Position numbers and translations under genes: made by a program
Shown: piece by piece, positions 8,242 through 18,919 of the stretch
Position numbering within the stretch: the first letter of the stretch is position 1
Layout: each line of letters opens with the position of its first letter
The notes under the pieces: generated by a model
Seen by the model: only the letters and a program-made list of their open reading frames with translations
Databases searched by the model: none
What the model was told of the DNA's origin: nothing
Assembly: GCA_050173345.1 (NCBI GenBank)
Contig: JBFXKW010000014.1
Coordinates: 1 to 64,000 of the forward strand
DNA: 64,000 bases
Reading direction: 5' to 3'
Source: SHWC01 sp050173345
GTDB taxonomy: Bacteria; Pseudomonadota; Alphaproteobacteria; UBA828

Positions 8242-8847
8242 ATGAAGCTCTATTACTCGCCAGGCGCCTGCTCGCTGTCGCCCCACATCGTGCTGCGCGA
8301 AGCCGGCGCAGCCTTCGACCTCGAAAAGGTCGATCTCAGGGCAAAGAAGACCGAGAAGGGCGCCGACTTCACCCAGATCAACCCGAAGGGCTATGTGCCG
8401 GTGCTCGAGCTTGACGACGGCAGCGTGCTGACCGAAGGCCCGGCCATCGTGCAATACGTCGCCGACGCCAAGGGCGCGAACGGCCTGGTGCCCAAGGCCG
8501 GCACGCCCGCGCGCTACCACCTGCAGGAGTGGCTCAACTTCATCACGAGCGAGCTGCACAAGGGCTTCAGCCCGCTGTTCTGGCCGAACACGCCCGATGC
8601 CTTCAAGGACATCATGAAGCAGAGGCTGGCCGGCCGCTTCGCCTTCCTCGACAAGCATCTCGCCAAGAACCAGTACCTGATGGGCGACCACTTCACCGTG
8701 GCCGACGCCTATTGCTACGTGACGCTGACCTGGGCGCCCGCGGTCAACATCGACCTCGCGCCCTATAAGAACCTGAGCGCCTATCGCGACCGCATCGCGG
8801 CCCGCCCCGCGGTGCAGGCCGCCCGCCAGGCCGAGGGGCTGAAGTAG
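8242..8847 (+). CDS. Glutathione S-transferase
   Basis: The 201-residue protein has the two-domain cytosolic GST layout. The N-terminal thioredoxin-like half contains LYYSPGACSLSPH, where Ser or Cys can activate glutathione as in beta-class enzymes, the cis-proline GYVPVLELDDG, and LTEGPAIVQYVAD for glutathione binding. The C-terminal helical half contains HFTVADAYCYVTL. AGGGAGA (8231-8237) supports the start at 8242. It probably detoxifies electrophiles; the specific substrate is unknown. It lies 120 bases after the cupin and may be a separate unit. Confidence 0.85.
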   Translation: MKLYYSPGACSLSPHIVLREAGAAFDLEKVDLRAKKTEKGADFTQINPKGYVPVLELDDGSVLTEGPAIVQYVADAKGANGLVPKAGTPARYHLQEWLNFITSELHKGFSPLFWPNTPDAFKDIMKQRLAGRFAFLDKHLAKNQYLMGDHFTVADAYCYVTLTWAPAVNIDLAPYKNLSAYRDRIAARPAVQAARQAEGLK

Positions 8848-8918
8848 GCCCAGCCGTTCTTCACTGCGCGGCGGGCGCGGTGCTGAAACACGCGCCCGTC
8901 GCTTCCTTCTTCTCATCG

Positions 8919-9000
8919 TCATGGCCCGGCTTGACCGGGCCATCCATCGTGCCGCGAGTCGGTTGCCGGCATGGATGCCCCGGTCAAGCCGGGGCATGAC
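8919..9000. repeat. REP-like paired palindrome (copy 1)
   Basis: Two perfect 9-base-pair hairpins lie in inverted order: ATGGCCCGG-CTTGA-CCGGGCCAT (8921-8943) and ATGCCCCGG-TCAAG-CCGGGGCAT (8975-8997). The whole element begins GTCAT and ends ATGAC, and the inner spacer contains GCGAGTCGGTTGCC. Related copies are at 53667 and 54711. It sits between two convergent genes, where such elements often act as 3' RNA stabilisers or terminators. Confidence 0.8.
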
Positions 9001-9013
9001 GAACCGAAAAGAC

Positions 9014-10645
<1,632 letters not shown>

Positions 10646-10802
10646 GCCGAATCCTCGTTCTTTCCCGATGATGGCGGCGGGCAGGATGACAATCCAGGCC
10701 GTGGCGCCATGTTCGCGGCCCTTATACACCTTTGGCGTGGTCGTGCAATTTAGCCGGCCTATGCTTTAAGCTCCACGGAACGGAAGGGCGAGGGGCAGGC
10801 GC

Positions 10803-11102
10803 ATGACGGACTTCGACGCATTCAAGCGATCGCTCAAGGAGGGCGCGCCGCCGGACGGGCTGCGGGCCGAGCTGCGCGCGCTGTGGCATGCCGCCAAGGG
10901 CGGCTGGGACGAGGCCCATCGGCTGGTCCAGGACGAGGCGAGCGCCGATGCCGCCTGGGTCCACGCCCATCTGCACCGGATCGAGGGCGACCTCGACAAT
11001 GCCGGCTACTGGTATCGCCGCGCCGGCCGGCCGAAATCGGAGCGGGCCCTGCCCGCCGAGTGGGACGAGATCGCGGGTGCGCTGTTGCAAGAGGCCGGAT
11101 AG
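10803..11102 (+). CDS. Conserved small protein of unknown function
   Basis: This 99-residue, predicted soluble and mostly helical protein is divergent from fumarase and convergent with nrdB. It is rich in Trp (LWHAAKGGWDEA, AAWVHAHLHR) and has a motif LDNAGYWYRRAGRP recurring in small proteobacterial proteins that I recognise only as uncharacterised. The pattern of small helical turns resembles a single TPR/Sel1-like unit. AGGGGCAGGCGC precedes the ATG at 10803. No function is assigned. Confidence 0.6.
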   Translation: MTDFDAFKRSLKEGAPPDGLRAELRALWHAAKGGWDEAHRLVQDEASADAAWVHAHLHRIEGDLDNAGYWYRRAGRPKSERALPAEWDEIAGALLQEAG

Positions 11103-11114
11103 AAGTCAGGAGGG

Positions 11115-12197
11115 TTAGGCCCGACCCGCCTCCCGCGCTTCGAAGGCGGCCCAGACACCGTCCGCGCCGTCCCAGCTGCCCCGGCTCGCCGCCTTCGAAT
11201 ATTCGGTCGCGCGCTGCTCGAAGAAGTTGGCGTGCTCGACGCCGTTCAGGATTTCGACCAGCCAAGGCAGGGGATGCGGCCGGAGCTGGCGGTAGCCGCT
11301 CTCGGTCGCCGCGAACCAGCCGAACACGGGCGGAAGCCTGAGCTGGGTCAGCCGCCAGTCGGCGATGTAGCGGACATAGGCCTTGATGTCCCCGGCGCTC
11401 ATGCCCTCGATGCGTCCGAGCCCGAAGGCGAGGTCGACGAAGCTCTCCTCGAGCCCGACCATGGTCTTCGCCACGTCGATGATGTCGTCGCGCACCGCGC
11501 GGGTGAGCGCGCCGGTCTCGCGGTTCCATTCGTGGAACAGCCGGATGATGCCCTCGCAATGTAGGCTCTCGTCGCGCACCGACCAGCTCACGATCTGGCC
11601 CATGCCGTTCATCTTGTTGTGGCGCGGGAAGTTGAGCAGCATGGCGAACGAGGCGAACAGCGCCATGCCTTCGGTGAAGGCGCCGAACATGGCGAGCGTG
11701 CGCGCCACGTCGGCCACCGTATCGACGCCGAAGGCGTGCATATAGTCGGCCTTGGCGCGCATCTCGGCATAGTCGCGGAACGCCTCGAACTCCGCCTTGG
11801 GCATGCCGAGCGTCTTCAGAAGAAGCGCATAGGCGTCGATATGCACCGTCTCCATGTTGGAGAAGGCGGCCATCATCATCTGCACTTCGAGCGGCTGGAA
11901 GATCGGGATGTAGCGCTTCAGGTAGTTGTCGCCGACCTCGATGTCGGACTGGGTGAAGAAGCGGAAGATCTGGGTGAGCAGGCTGCGCTCCGCCTCGCTC
12001 AGCCGGTCGGAGGCCCAGTCCTTGATGTCGGCGCCGAGCGGCACCTCCTCGCCCATCCAATGCGTCTGCTGCTGGCGCTTCCAGAACTCGTAAGCCCAGG
12101 GGTAGCGCTCGACGTCGTAGGTGCCGGTCGCGGTCAAGAGCCCGGCCCGGCCCGAGCCGATCAGCGTGCGCGGATCGAGCCCGGCGAGGCCGTTCAC
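11115..12197 (-). CDS. nrdB: Ribonucleotide reductase class Ia, beta subunit
   Basis: This 360-residue ferritin-like protein carries the diiron-tyrosyl radical cofactor that drives aerobic deoxynucleotide synthesis. METVHIDAYALLL contains E116, H119 and the radical-site Y123 in the same spacing as E115/H118/Y122 of E. coli NrdB; further ligands lie in QSDIEVGDNY and VRDESLHCEG. The start is GTG at 12197, whose bases overlap the nrdA stop as GTGA, so the two genes are translationally coupled. A second in-frame GTG at 12203 is an alternative. Expression is probably under the riboswitch upstream of nrdA. Confidence 0.92.
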   Translation of the reverse strand: MNGLAGLDPRTLIGSGRAGLLTATGTYDVERYPWAYEFWKRQQQTHWMGEEVPLGADIKDWASDRLSEAERSLLTQIFRFFTQSDIEVGDNYLKRYIPIFQPLEVQMMMAAFSNMETVHIDAYALLLKTLGMPKAEFEAFRDYAEMRAKADYMHAFGVDTVADVARTLAMFGAFTEGMALFASFAMLLNFPRHNKMNGMGQIVSWSVRDESLHCEGIIRLFHEWNRETGALTRAVRDDIIDVAKTMVGLEESFVDLAFGLGRIEGMSAGDIKAYVRYIADWRLTQLRLPPVFGWFAATESGYRQLRPHPLPWLVEILNGVEHANFFEQRATEYSKAASRGSWDGADGVWAAFEAREAGRA

Positions 12198-14104
12198 TGG
12201 CACGCCAGGCACTCCTCGTATTCCGTGCGCGCCGCTTCGGCGATGCGGCGCTCCGCCGGCTCGACGCGTCCGGCGAAGGCCGCGCGCTGGATCGACTTGG
12301 AGCGGCAGTAGTAGAGGCTCTTGATGCCGCGCTTCCAGGCCGTCCAGTGCAGCATGTGGAGGTCCCACTTCTCGATGTCGGCCGGCAGATAGAGGTTGAG
12401 CGACTGGCTCTGGCAGATGAAGGGCGCGCGGTCGGCTGCGAGGTCGATGATCCAGCGCTGGTCGATCTCGAAGGCGGTGCGGAACACGGCTTTCTCGTCG
12501 TCGCTCAGGCAATCCAGGTGCTGCACGGAGCCTTCGTGTTCGACGATGGACTGCCAGACCTCCGGCGTGTCCGCGCCCTTCGCCGCGAGCACCTTGGCAA
12601 GCGAGGGGTTGCGCACCACGAAGGCGCCCGAGAGCGTCTTGTGGTTGTAGATGTTGGCGGGGATCGGCTCGATGCAGGCGCTCGCCCCGCCGCAGATGAT
12701 GCTGATCGAGGCGGTCGGCGCGACCGCGATCTTATGGCTGAAGCGTGCCTGCATGCCGCGCTCGGCGGCGTCCGGGCAGGGGCCGCGCTCCGCCGCGAGC
12801 GCCACCGAGGCGGCGTCGGCCTCCCGGCGTACTTTACGGAAGATCTTGAGGTTCCAGGATTTCGCGAGCGCGCTCTCGAACGGGATGCCCTGCGCCTGGA
12901 GGAAGGAATGGAAGCCCATCACGCCGAGCCCGACCGAGCGCTCCCGCAGCGCGGAATAGCGCGCCCGCGCCATGCTCGGCGGCGCCGCCTCGATGAAGCG
13001 GGTCAGCACGTTGTCGAGCATGCGCAGCACGTCCTCGATGAAGCCCTGCTCAGCCTGCCACTCGTCCCAGGTCTCGATGTTGAGCGAGGCGAGGCAGCAG
13101 ACTGCGGTGCGTTCGCCGTCGTGATGGTCCTTGCCGGTCGGCAGCACGATCTCGCTGCACAGGTTCGAGGTGGTGACCTTGAGGCCGAGGTCGCGCTGGT
13201 GCACGGGCAGCGCGCGGTTCACCGCGTCGATGAACAGCAGGTAGGGCTCGCCGGTCTGGAGGCGCGTCTCCAGGATGCGCTGCCAGAGCTGGCGTGCGTT
13301 CACCTCGCGGATCGGTTCACCGGTTCTCGGGCTCCGGAGCGGGAAGAGGCTGCCGTCCCTGACCGCGTCCATGAAGGCGTCGGTGAGGTTGATGCCGTGG
13401 TGGAGGTTGAGGCCCTTGCGGTTGAAGTCGCCGGAGGCCTTGCGGATTTCGAGGAACTCCTCGATCTCCGGATGATGGATGTCGAGATAGACCGCGGCGG
13501 AACCCCGGCGCAGCGAGCCCTGGCTGATCGCGAGCGTCAGCCCGTCCATGACGTGGATGAACGGGATGATGCCCGAAGTCTCGCCGCAGCCCTTGACCGC
13601 CTCGCCGATCGAGCGGACCTCGCCCCAATAGGTGCCGATGCCGCCGCCGTTCGACGCGAGCCAGACGTTCTCGTTCCAGGTGGCGACGATGCCGCCGAGC
13701 GAATCGGGCACCGCGTTCAGGAAGCAGGAGATCGGCAGCCCGCGCGTCGTGCCCCCGTTCGAGAGGATCGGCGTCGCCGGCATGAACCAGAGGCGCGAGA
13801 TGGCGTCGTAGAGGCGCTGGGCATGGGCGATGTCGTCGGCAAACGCGCAGGCGACGCGCGCGAAGAGATCCTGATAGCTCTCGCCCGGCATCAGATAGCG
13901 GTCGTGGAGCGTCGCCTTGCCGAACGGCGTGAGCAATGCATCGCGGCCGCGGTCGAGGCGGAGGTCGGCGGCTCGCGGTGGCCGTGCCAATGGCGCGGGC
14001 AGCGGCGCCGGCCGTTCGGCCCTGGCGCGGACGCGCCCGGGCTTCGCCGGCGGCGCGATCAAGTGGCCATGATGGTCGAAGTCGTAGGCAAGCGAACCGG
14101 ACAT
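12194..14104 (-). CDS. nrdA: Ribonucleotide reductase class Ia, alpha (catalytic) subunit, lacking ATP-cone
   Basis: The 636-residue catalytic subunit reduces ribonucleoside diphosphates. Active-site features are ISCFLNAVPDS (first redox Cys), TSNLCSEIVLPT (radical Cys with Asn and Glu), and the C-terminal ECLACQ with the CxxC that passes electrons from thioredoxin or glutaredoxin. It is about 120 residues shorter than E. coli NrdA. The first 70 residues are a Pro/Arg-rich leader without an ATP-cone motif, so dATP activity control at that site is probably absent. ATG 14104 has GGGAGGG closely upstream. A cobalamin riboswitch lies 124 bases upstream. Confidence 0.92.
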   Translation of the reverse strand: MSGSLAYDFDHHGHLIAPPAKPGRVRARAERPAPLPAPLARPPRAADLRLDRGRDALLTPFGKATLHDRYLMPGESYQDLFARVACAFADDIAHAQRLYDAISRLWFMPATPILSNGGTTRGLPISCFLNAVPDSLGGIVATWNENVWLASNGGGIGTYWGEVRSIGEAVKGCGETSGIIPFIHVMDGLTLAISQGSLRRGSAAVYLDIHHPEIEEFLEIRKASGDFNRKGLNLHHGINLTDAFMDAVRDGSLFPLRSPRTGEPIREVNARQLWQRILETRLQTGEPYLLFIDAVNRALPVHQRDLGLKVTTSNLCSEIVLPTGKDHHDGERTAVCCLASLNIETWDEWQAEQGFIEDVLRMLDNVLTRFIEAAPPSMARARYSALRERSVGLGVMGFHSFLQAQGIPFESALAKSWNLKIFRKVRREADAASVALAAERGPCPDAAERGMQARFSHKIAVAPTASISIICGGASACIEPIPANIYNHKTLSGAFVVRNPSLAKVLAAKGADTPEVWQSIVEHEGSVQHLDCLSDDEKAVFRTAFEIDQRWIIDLAADRAPFICQSQSLNLYLPADIEKWDLHMLHWTAWKRGIKSLYYCRSKSIQRAAFAGRVEPAERRIAEAARTEYEECLACQ

Positions 14105-14227
14105 CCGCACCCTCCCGCGTGGTTGGAGCGGAAGGCCGGGGCGGACGCTTTGCAGGAGGGCCTGGCGACGAGTGCCACCGCATGCAAGCACCCACCGGGA
14201 CACCCCGCCCGAGGACGTTCTCTCCGT

Positions 14228-14385
14228 TCACGGCAGGTCTCCTGGCTCGCGGGTCGTTGCGGCTGTCTGGCCTTCCCGGCGCCTTCCGGCGCCAGTGGCG
14301 TGTCGTGACAGCGGCTCGCCGCCTACAGTTACGGGGGCAGCCCCGGCTTGACCGCGAGATGCGGCATACCGAGTTCCCTCTTAGC
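14228..14385 (-). promoter_or_regulatory. Cobalamin (B12) riboswitch controlling nrdAB
   Basis: Read on the minus strand, the landmarks of the cobalamin aptamer appear in order: GGGAACTCGGT (about 14382-14368), AAGCCGGGGCTGCCCCCG (14348-14331), AACTGTAGGCGG, GCCACTGG, GGGAAGGCCAGACAG, CGACCCGCGAG, and the B12 box AGCCAGGAGACCTGCCG (14247-14231). The remaining leader to the ATG at 14104 can hold the expression platform. Known examples repress a B12-independent enzyme when adenosylcobalamin is present, so class Ia reductase here is predicted to be shut off by B12. The rest of the 14105-14478 gap holds only the leader and an AT-rich TATCTATAT stretch (14393-14401) that may be the -10 region. Confidence 0.92.
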
Positions 14386-14478
14386 CCCAGATATAGATAT
14401 CCGGGGAACCGTGAACGCGACATACTGTGGCGAAACCGGAGCGCCCGTCAAGGATGACGATTGGCGCCGGCCGCCCGT

Positions 14479-15687
14479 TCAGGTGCCGCCGCCGCGTTCG
14501 ACGACCCTGGCGCCGTCCGTCACCCGGTCGCTCGGATGGGCGATCAGGGTGGCGTCGTCGGCGAGGCCGCCCAGGATTTCCGCCGCCTCCCGGTTGAGCC
14601 GGCCGACGGCGACGTGGCGCCGCACCGCCCGCCCGTCCTCCACGGCGAAGACCGCCCAGCGATTGCCGTCCCGGAACAGCGCGGTGAGCGGCACGGCGAG
14701 CGCCTCGTCCTCCGAGCTCACGATGCGGGTATCGACCTGGTAGCCGTGGCCGAGCGCGCGCCAGGCTTCGTGCGGCGTTTCGATGTCGATGATGACGTTG
14801 ACGCGCTGCTCCTCGATGCCGAGCGCCGAGATCTTGGTGAAGCCGAACGGCTCGATGCGGCGCACCCGGCCGTCGAGCGGCGCGGGGCCGCCCCAGTTTT
14901 CGATCACGACGCGCTGGCCCGGCTCGACCTTGACCGCGTCCGAGGAGAGCAGATCGACCACGATCTCGATGTCGGCGGGGTCGCCGACCTCGATCAGCGG
15001 CTCGCCCGCGCCGACCACGCCCTCGCTCTCGTGCGGCACGCGCAGCACGCGTCCGCTCACCGGGGCGCGCACCGGCACGCGCGGCGTCGTGCCGACCTGC
15101 GCCTCGTTCACGGTGATCAGGCGGGCGCGCGCCCGGTCTAGCTCGGAGAGGCGCATGCGGAGCGCCGCCGCCGAGGTATCCACCGTGGCGGTCGCCATCT
15201 GCTGGCTGCGCTCAGCGGCGTCGAGCAGGCGCTGCGGGATGGTGCCGGTCTCGAACAGGCGGCGCGTGCGCTCGAGCTCGGAATCGGCGAAGGTGAGGTC
15301 GGCGCGGGCGAGACGCAGATCGGCCTCGGCGGCGAGGCGCGCGGCGTTGGCGGTCTGCACCGCAGCCTCGGCCTCGGCCTTGCTGCGCGCGTCGAGGAAG
15401 GCCGGCGCCTCGGGCTCGATCACGGCGAGCACGGTCTCGTCCGCGGTCACCGCGTCGCCGACCTTGGCCTCGATGCGCAGCGCCCGCCCGGAGATCGGCG
15501 CCGAGACGGTATAGACCTCGCGCACCCGGGTCTCGCCCTCGCCGTCGATGGTGACGATAAGCGGTTCGCGCCGCGCCGCGACCAGATCGACCGGCACGGC
15601 ACGGGGCTGGAAGGCGTAGGCGAGCGCGGCCGCGACCGCCAGCCCGAGCAGGCCCCACAGCACGATGCGGCGGAGTTGACCCTTCAT
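14479..15687 (-). CDS. HlyD/RND-type periplasmic adaptor of an ABC exporter
   Basis: This 402-residue membrane-fusion protein has an N-terminal anchor (IVLWGLLGLAVAAALAYAF), then a lipoyl-like half motif (VSAPISGRALRIEAKVGDAV), a long Ala/Glu/Arg-rich coiled-coil hairpin (about 95-190), the second lipoyl half (VRAPVSGRVLRVPHESEGVV) and beta-barrel segments. Such adaptors bridge an inner-membrane transporter and an outer-membrane channel or deliver substrate in the periplasm. It lies 7 bases downstream of the FtsX-type permease gene and belongs to that three-gene exporter. No outer-membrane partner is adjacent. Confidence 0.85.
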   Translation of the reverse strand: MKGQLRRIVLWGLLGLAVAAALAYAFQPRAVPVDLVAARREPLIVTIDGEGETRVREVYTVSAPISGRALRIEAKVGDAVTADETVLAVIEPEAPAFLDARSKAEAEAAVQTANAARLAAEADLRLARADLTFADSELERTRRLFETGTIPQRLLDAAERSQQMATATVDTSAAALRMRLSELDRARARLITVNEAQVGTTPRVPVRAPVSGRVLRVPHESEGVVGAGEPLIEVGDPADIEIVVDLLSSDAVKVEPGQRVVIENWGGPAPLDGRVRRIEPFGFTKISALGIEEQRVNVIIDIETPHEAWRALGHGYQVDTRIVSSEDEALAVPLTALFRDGNRWAVFAVEDGRAVRRHVAVGRLNREAAEILGGLADDATLIAHPSDRVTDGARVVERGGGT

Positions 15688-15694
15688 CGGCGCG

Positions 15695-18067
15695 CTACTC
15701 CCGCGTCTTCAGCACTTCGATCAGGTCGAGCTTGTCGAGCCGGCGGCGCACCAGCGCGGCGGAGGCGATGGTCGCCGCCAATGCAATTGCGACCGCGGTG
15801 CCGAAGGTCGCGGCCTCGATCGCCGCCGGCACCCGGAACAGCTCGGTATCGAACAGGCGCACGATCAGGCACACCAGCCCATAGCCCGCGGCGCAGCCGA
15901 GCGGCAGCCCGGCCAGCGCGATCAGGCCGAGCTCGCCGAGCAGGATGTAGGAGATCTGCCAACGGCTGAAGCCGAGCACCCGCAAGGTCGCCAAGTCACG
16001 TCCCCGTTCCGACAACGCGATCCGCGCGCCGTTATAGATGACACCGACCGCAAGCGTGCAGGAGAAAGCGACGAAGAAGGCGATGAAGATGTCGACCACC
16101 TGCCCCATGGTCTCGTGGAAGCCGTCGATCGCCGCGCGCCGCAGCGTGACGGAGGAGACCCGCGGCAGCTCGCGCAGCTTGCGGTAGAGCGCCCCTTCCT
16201 GCGCGGGATCGGCGAGGACATGGACGCCGCTGATCGTGCCGGGCTCCTCCATCAGGCGGTTCAGCGCGTCGATATGCATGTAGAGCGGAGTGCCGATATA
16301 GGTGTCATAAGTGGCGACGACCGGCAACTCGACCGTCGGGCGGCGCCCTTCGAGCACCTCGACCAGGATGCGGTCGCCGGGGCCTGCACCGAGCAGTTCG
16401 GCGAGCTTGGTCGAGAGCACGAGGCCCTCGGGCGGCAGGTCGAGCGCGCCGCTCTGATTGTCCAGCACCAGGCTGAGCCGCGGCGTCTCCGGCACGCCCT
16501 GGATCGATTGGCGATGGCTGCGCGCGCCGTGGTGCAGCCGCGTGCTCACCACCCTGAGCGGCTCGACGTCGAGCACGCCCGGCAGGTGCTTGACGCTGTC
16601 GAGCGCGTCGTCCGAGGTGAGCTCGACGAAGCCGACGGTCGCGGTCTGGCGCTGCGCCTCGAGGAAGAAGACGTCGACCATGCGCGCGATCGCGTCGCGC
16701 CACTGGAAGGCGACGACGAGCACGCCGATCGCCATGCCGATGCCGAGCGCCGACATCAGCGAGCGCAGCGGGAAGCGGCCGATCTGGCGCAGGATGATGC
16801 GGGTCGGCTGGTCGAACAGGCGCGCCGCGAAGGAGCGCGCGAGCCAGGTGCGCCGGTAGACGGTCGGCGCCGGCGGCCTGAGCGCTTCGGCCGGCGGCAG
16901 GCGCGCGGCGCGCATCACCGCGCCGAGCGTCGCGGCGAACGCCACGCCGAGGGTGACAAGCGCGATCCAGCCGAAGGTGCTCGTCGCCGGCCGGTAGAGC
17001 AGCTCGGGAAAGCGGTAGAACTCGGCATAGAGCGCGGTGTTGAAGCCGCCGAGGAAGTAGCCGCCGGTCGCGCCGATCACGATGCCGAGGCCGGCGATCA
17101 CCGCGACCGCCTTCAGATAGTGCAGCGCGATCGCGAAGTTGCCGTAGCCGAACGCCTTGAGCAGCCCGATCTCGCCGCGCTCGGCGGCGATCAGCCGGCC
17201 GAACACCAGGCTGAGCAGGAACGCGGCGACCGCAAGGAACACGGTCGGCAGCACGCTCGACATGTTGCGCTGCTGCTGGATTTCGTTCGACAGGAACCAG
17301 TTGGAGAGCTGGTCGGTGCGGTCGATCGCGCCGGTGCCGCCATAGCCGGCGAGCAGCGCATCGAGCCGCGCGATCAGGTCCTTGGCGTTCGCGTTGCGGT
17401 CGAGCGCGAGCACCGCGTTGTTGAAGGCATCCTCCATGTCGTAGGCGGCTTCGAGCGCCTCCTCGCCCATCCAGAGCACGCCGTAGCGCAGGTTGTCGGG
17501 CATGAGCTGGCCGGGCCCGAGCGAGTAGACGAATTCTGGTGACAGCGCGATGCCGACCACGGTGAGCGTGCGCTGGCGGCCGTTGAGCAGCGCGCGGATG
17601 CGGTCGCCCGGCGCGAGCCCGTGCGCCTCGGCGAACGGCTCGTTGAGCACCACCTCGTCGACCCGGCCGGGCTCGACGCTGCGTCCCGTGCGCAAGGCGA
17701 GGCGGTTGAGGCGCGGCTCGTCGCGCTCGGGCAGCGAGACGAACTGGCCGACGATCGGCTCGTCGAAGCCCTCGACCTCGATGGTGGCGAGCTCGACGAC
17801 GCGCGTCTCGGCGGCGCGCACGCCGGGCAGCGCGGCGATCTCGTCGGCGAGCCGGCGCGGTGCGCGCTTGACCGAGGTAAAGACGTCGGCGAAGCGGTGG
17901 CGTTCGTAATAGGCGTCGCGGGTCTCGACCAGCGCCTCCATCGAGGTGCGCGCCATGACGAGCAGCGCGACGCCGGAGGCGACCACGAGGGCAATGGCAA
18001 TCGCCTGGCCCCTGATGCGCCAAAGATCGCGCCACAGCTTGCGGTCGAGCGGAGCCATGCGCGCCAC
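15695..18067 (-). CDS. FtsX/MacB-type ABC transporter permease, two-module
   Basis: The 790-residue inner-membrane protein contains two copies of the FtsX-type core. Each has a large periplasmic domain and a three-helix bundle; segments such as VFLAVAAFLLSLVFGRLIAA and DIFIAFFVAFSCTLAVGVIY mark the bundles. Such permeases power extraction or extrusion of lipids, peptides or drugs from the periplasmic side. It starts at GTG 18067 (or ATG 18058), 3 bases after the ATPase stop, and is followed by the adaptor, giving the order ATPase-permease-adaptor. The substrate cannot be deduced. Confidence 0.85.
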   Translation of the reverse strand: MARMAPLDRKLWRDLWRIRGQAIAIALVVASGVALLVMARTSMEALVETRDAYYERHRFADVFTSVKRAPRRLADEIAALPGVRAAETRVVELATIEVEGFDEPIVGQFVSLPERDEPRLNRLALRTGRSVEPGRVDEVVLNEPFAEAHGLAPGDRIRALLNGRQRTLTVVGIALSPEFVYSLGPGQLMPDNLRYGVLWMGEEALEAAYDMEDAFNNAVLALDRNANAKDLIARLDALLAGYGGTGAIDRTDQLSNWFLSNEIQQQRNMSSVLPTVFLAVAAFLLSLVFGRLIAAERGEIGLLKAFGYGNFAIALHYLKAVAVIAGLGIVIGATGGYFLGGFNTALYAEFYRFPELLYRPATSTFGWIALVTLGVAFAATLGAVMRAARLPPAEALRPPAPTVYRRTWLARSFAARLFDQPTRIILRQIGRFPLRSLMSALGIGMAIGVLVVAFQWRDAIARMVDVFFLEAQRQTATVGFVELTSDDALDSVKHLPGVLDVEPLRVVSTRLHHGARSHRQSIQGVPETPRLSLVLDNQSGALDLPPEGLVLSTKLAELLGAGPGDRILVEVLEGRRPTVELPVVATYDTYIGTPLYMHIDALNRLMEEPGTISGVHVLADPAQEGALYRKLRELPRVSSVTLRRAAIDGFHETMGQVVDIFIAFFVAFSCTLAVGVIYNGARIALSERGRDLATLRVLGFSRWQISYILLGELGLIALAGLPLGCAAGYGLVCLIVRLFDTELFRVPAAIEAATFGTAVAIALAATIASAALVRRRLDKLDLIEVLKTRE

Positions 18068-18070
18068 CGT

Positions 18071-18814
18071 TCACCAGGCGAGCGAGGCGGCCGGCTGCCG
18101 CTCCGGATTGACGCTCACCTCGGCGATGTGGCCGTCGGCGAAGCGCACCACGCGGTCGGCCATGGCGGCGATCGTCGCGTTGTGGGTAATCAGCGCCGTG
18201 GTGGTGCCGAACTCGCGGTTGACCCGCTCGATCGCCTCGAGCACGACAATGCCGGTGCGGCTGTCGAGCGCGCCGGTCGGCTCGTCGCAGAGGAGGAGGC
18301 CCGGCCGCTTGGCGATGGCGCGGGCGACCGCGACGCGCTGCTGCTCGCCGCCCGAGAGCTGCGCCGGGAAATGGTCGAGCCGGGCGCCGAGGCCGACGAG
18401 CCCTAGCGCCTCGGCCGCCGCGATCGGCCGGCGCGCGATCTCGGTGACCAGCGCCACGTTCTCGAGCGCGGTCAGGCTCGGGATCAAATTGTAGAACTGG
18501 AACACGAAGCCGACCTCGTCGCGGCGATAGCGGATCAGCCCGCGATCGTCGAGCGCGGTCAGGTCGAGGTCGCGGAAGCGGACCGTGCCTGAGCTCGGCC
18601 GGTCCAGCCCGCCGAGGATGTTGAGCAGCGTCGATTTGCCGCTGCCCGACGGGCCGAGCAGCACCACCAGCTCGCCCTGCCGGAGCTCGAGGTCGACGCC
18701 CCGCAGCGCCGCGACCTCGACCGAATCCATCCGGTAGACCTTGGTCACGCCCTGGCAGCTCAGGACGACGGCTGGGCGTCCGGTCGGGTCGGCGGTGGCA
18801 GCTTCGGGCGGCAT
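18071..18814 (-). CDS. LolD/MacB-type ABC transporter ATP-binding protein
   Basis: The 247-residue cytoplasmic ATPase has all nucleotide-binding motifs: Walker A GPSGSGKST, Q-loop VFQFYNLIPSLTALENV, signature LSGGEQQRVAVARA, Walker B LLLCDEPTGALD and the switch His in ALITHNA. The QFYNLIP loop and the signature are typical of the LolD/MacB group that drives FtsX-type permeases. The start at 18814 (MPPEAATAD) was chosen; a frame extending to 18871 adds 19 unconserved residues. It is divergent from the TauE/SafE-like and cbb3 oxidase genes. Confidence 0.88.
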   Translation of the reverse strand: MPPEAATADPTGRPAVVLSCQGVTKVYRMDSVEVAALRGVDLELRQGELVVLLGPSGSGKSTLLNILGGLDRPSSGTVRFRDLDLTALDDRGLIRYRRDEVGFVFQFYNLIPSLTALENVALVTEIARRPIAAAEALGLVGLGARLDHFPAQLSGGEQQRVAVARAIAKRPGLLLCDEPTGALDSRTGIVVLEAIERVNREFGTTTALITHNATIAAMADRVVRFADGHIAEVSVNPERQPAASLAW

Positions 18815-18919
18815 GGTCGGCTCAAAATCCCGGATCGAGGGCGAGGGCCACGTTAACCGGTTGCGGCGCAATAATCATGCGCGCCGCACCGCCCCGATCC
18901 GGCCGGCGGACCGGCCGCT

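Noticed and set aside
12347..14308. A 653-codon open frame on the plus strand opposite nrdA
   Set aside because: Antisense shadow: the nrdA motifs on the other strand are unmistakable, and this frame has a low-complexity Arg/Glu/His composition.
15695..18074. Long alternative frames inside the FtsX-type permease gene on both strands
   Set aside because: They lack membrane segments and have the Arg-rich composition of frame-shifted GC-rich coding DNA.
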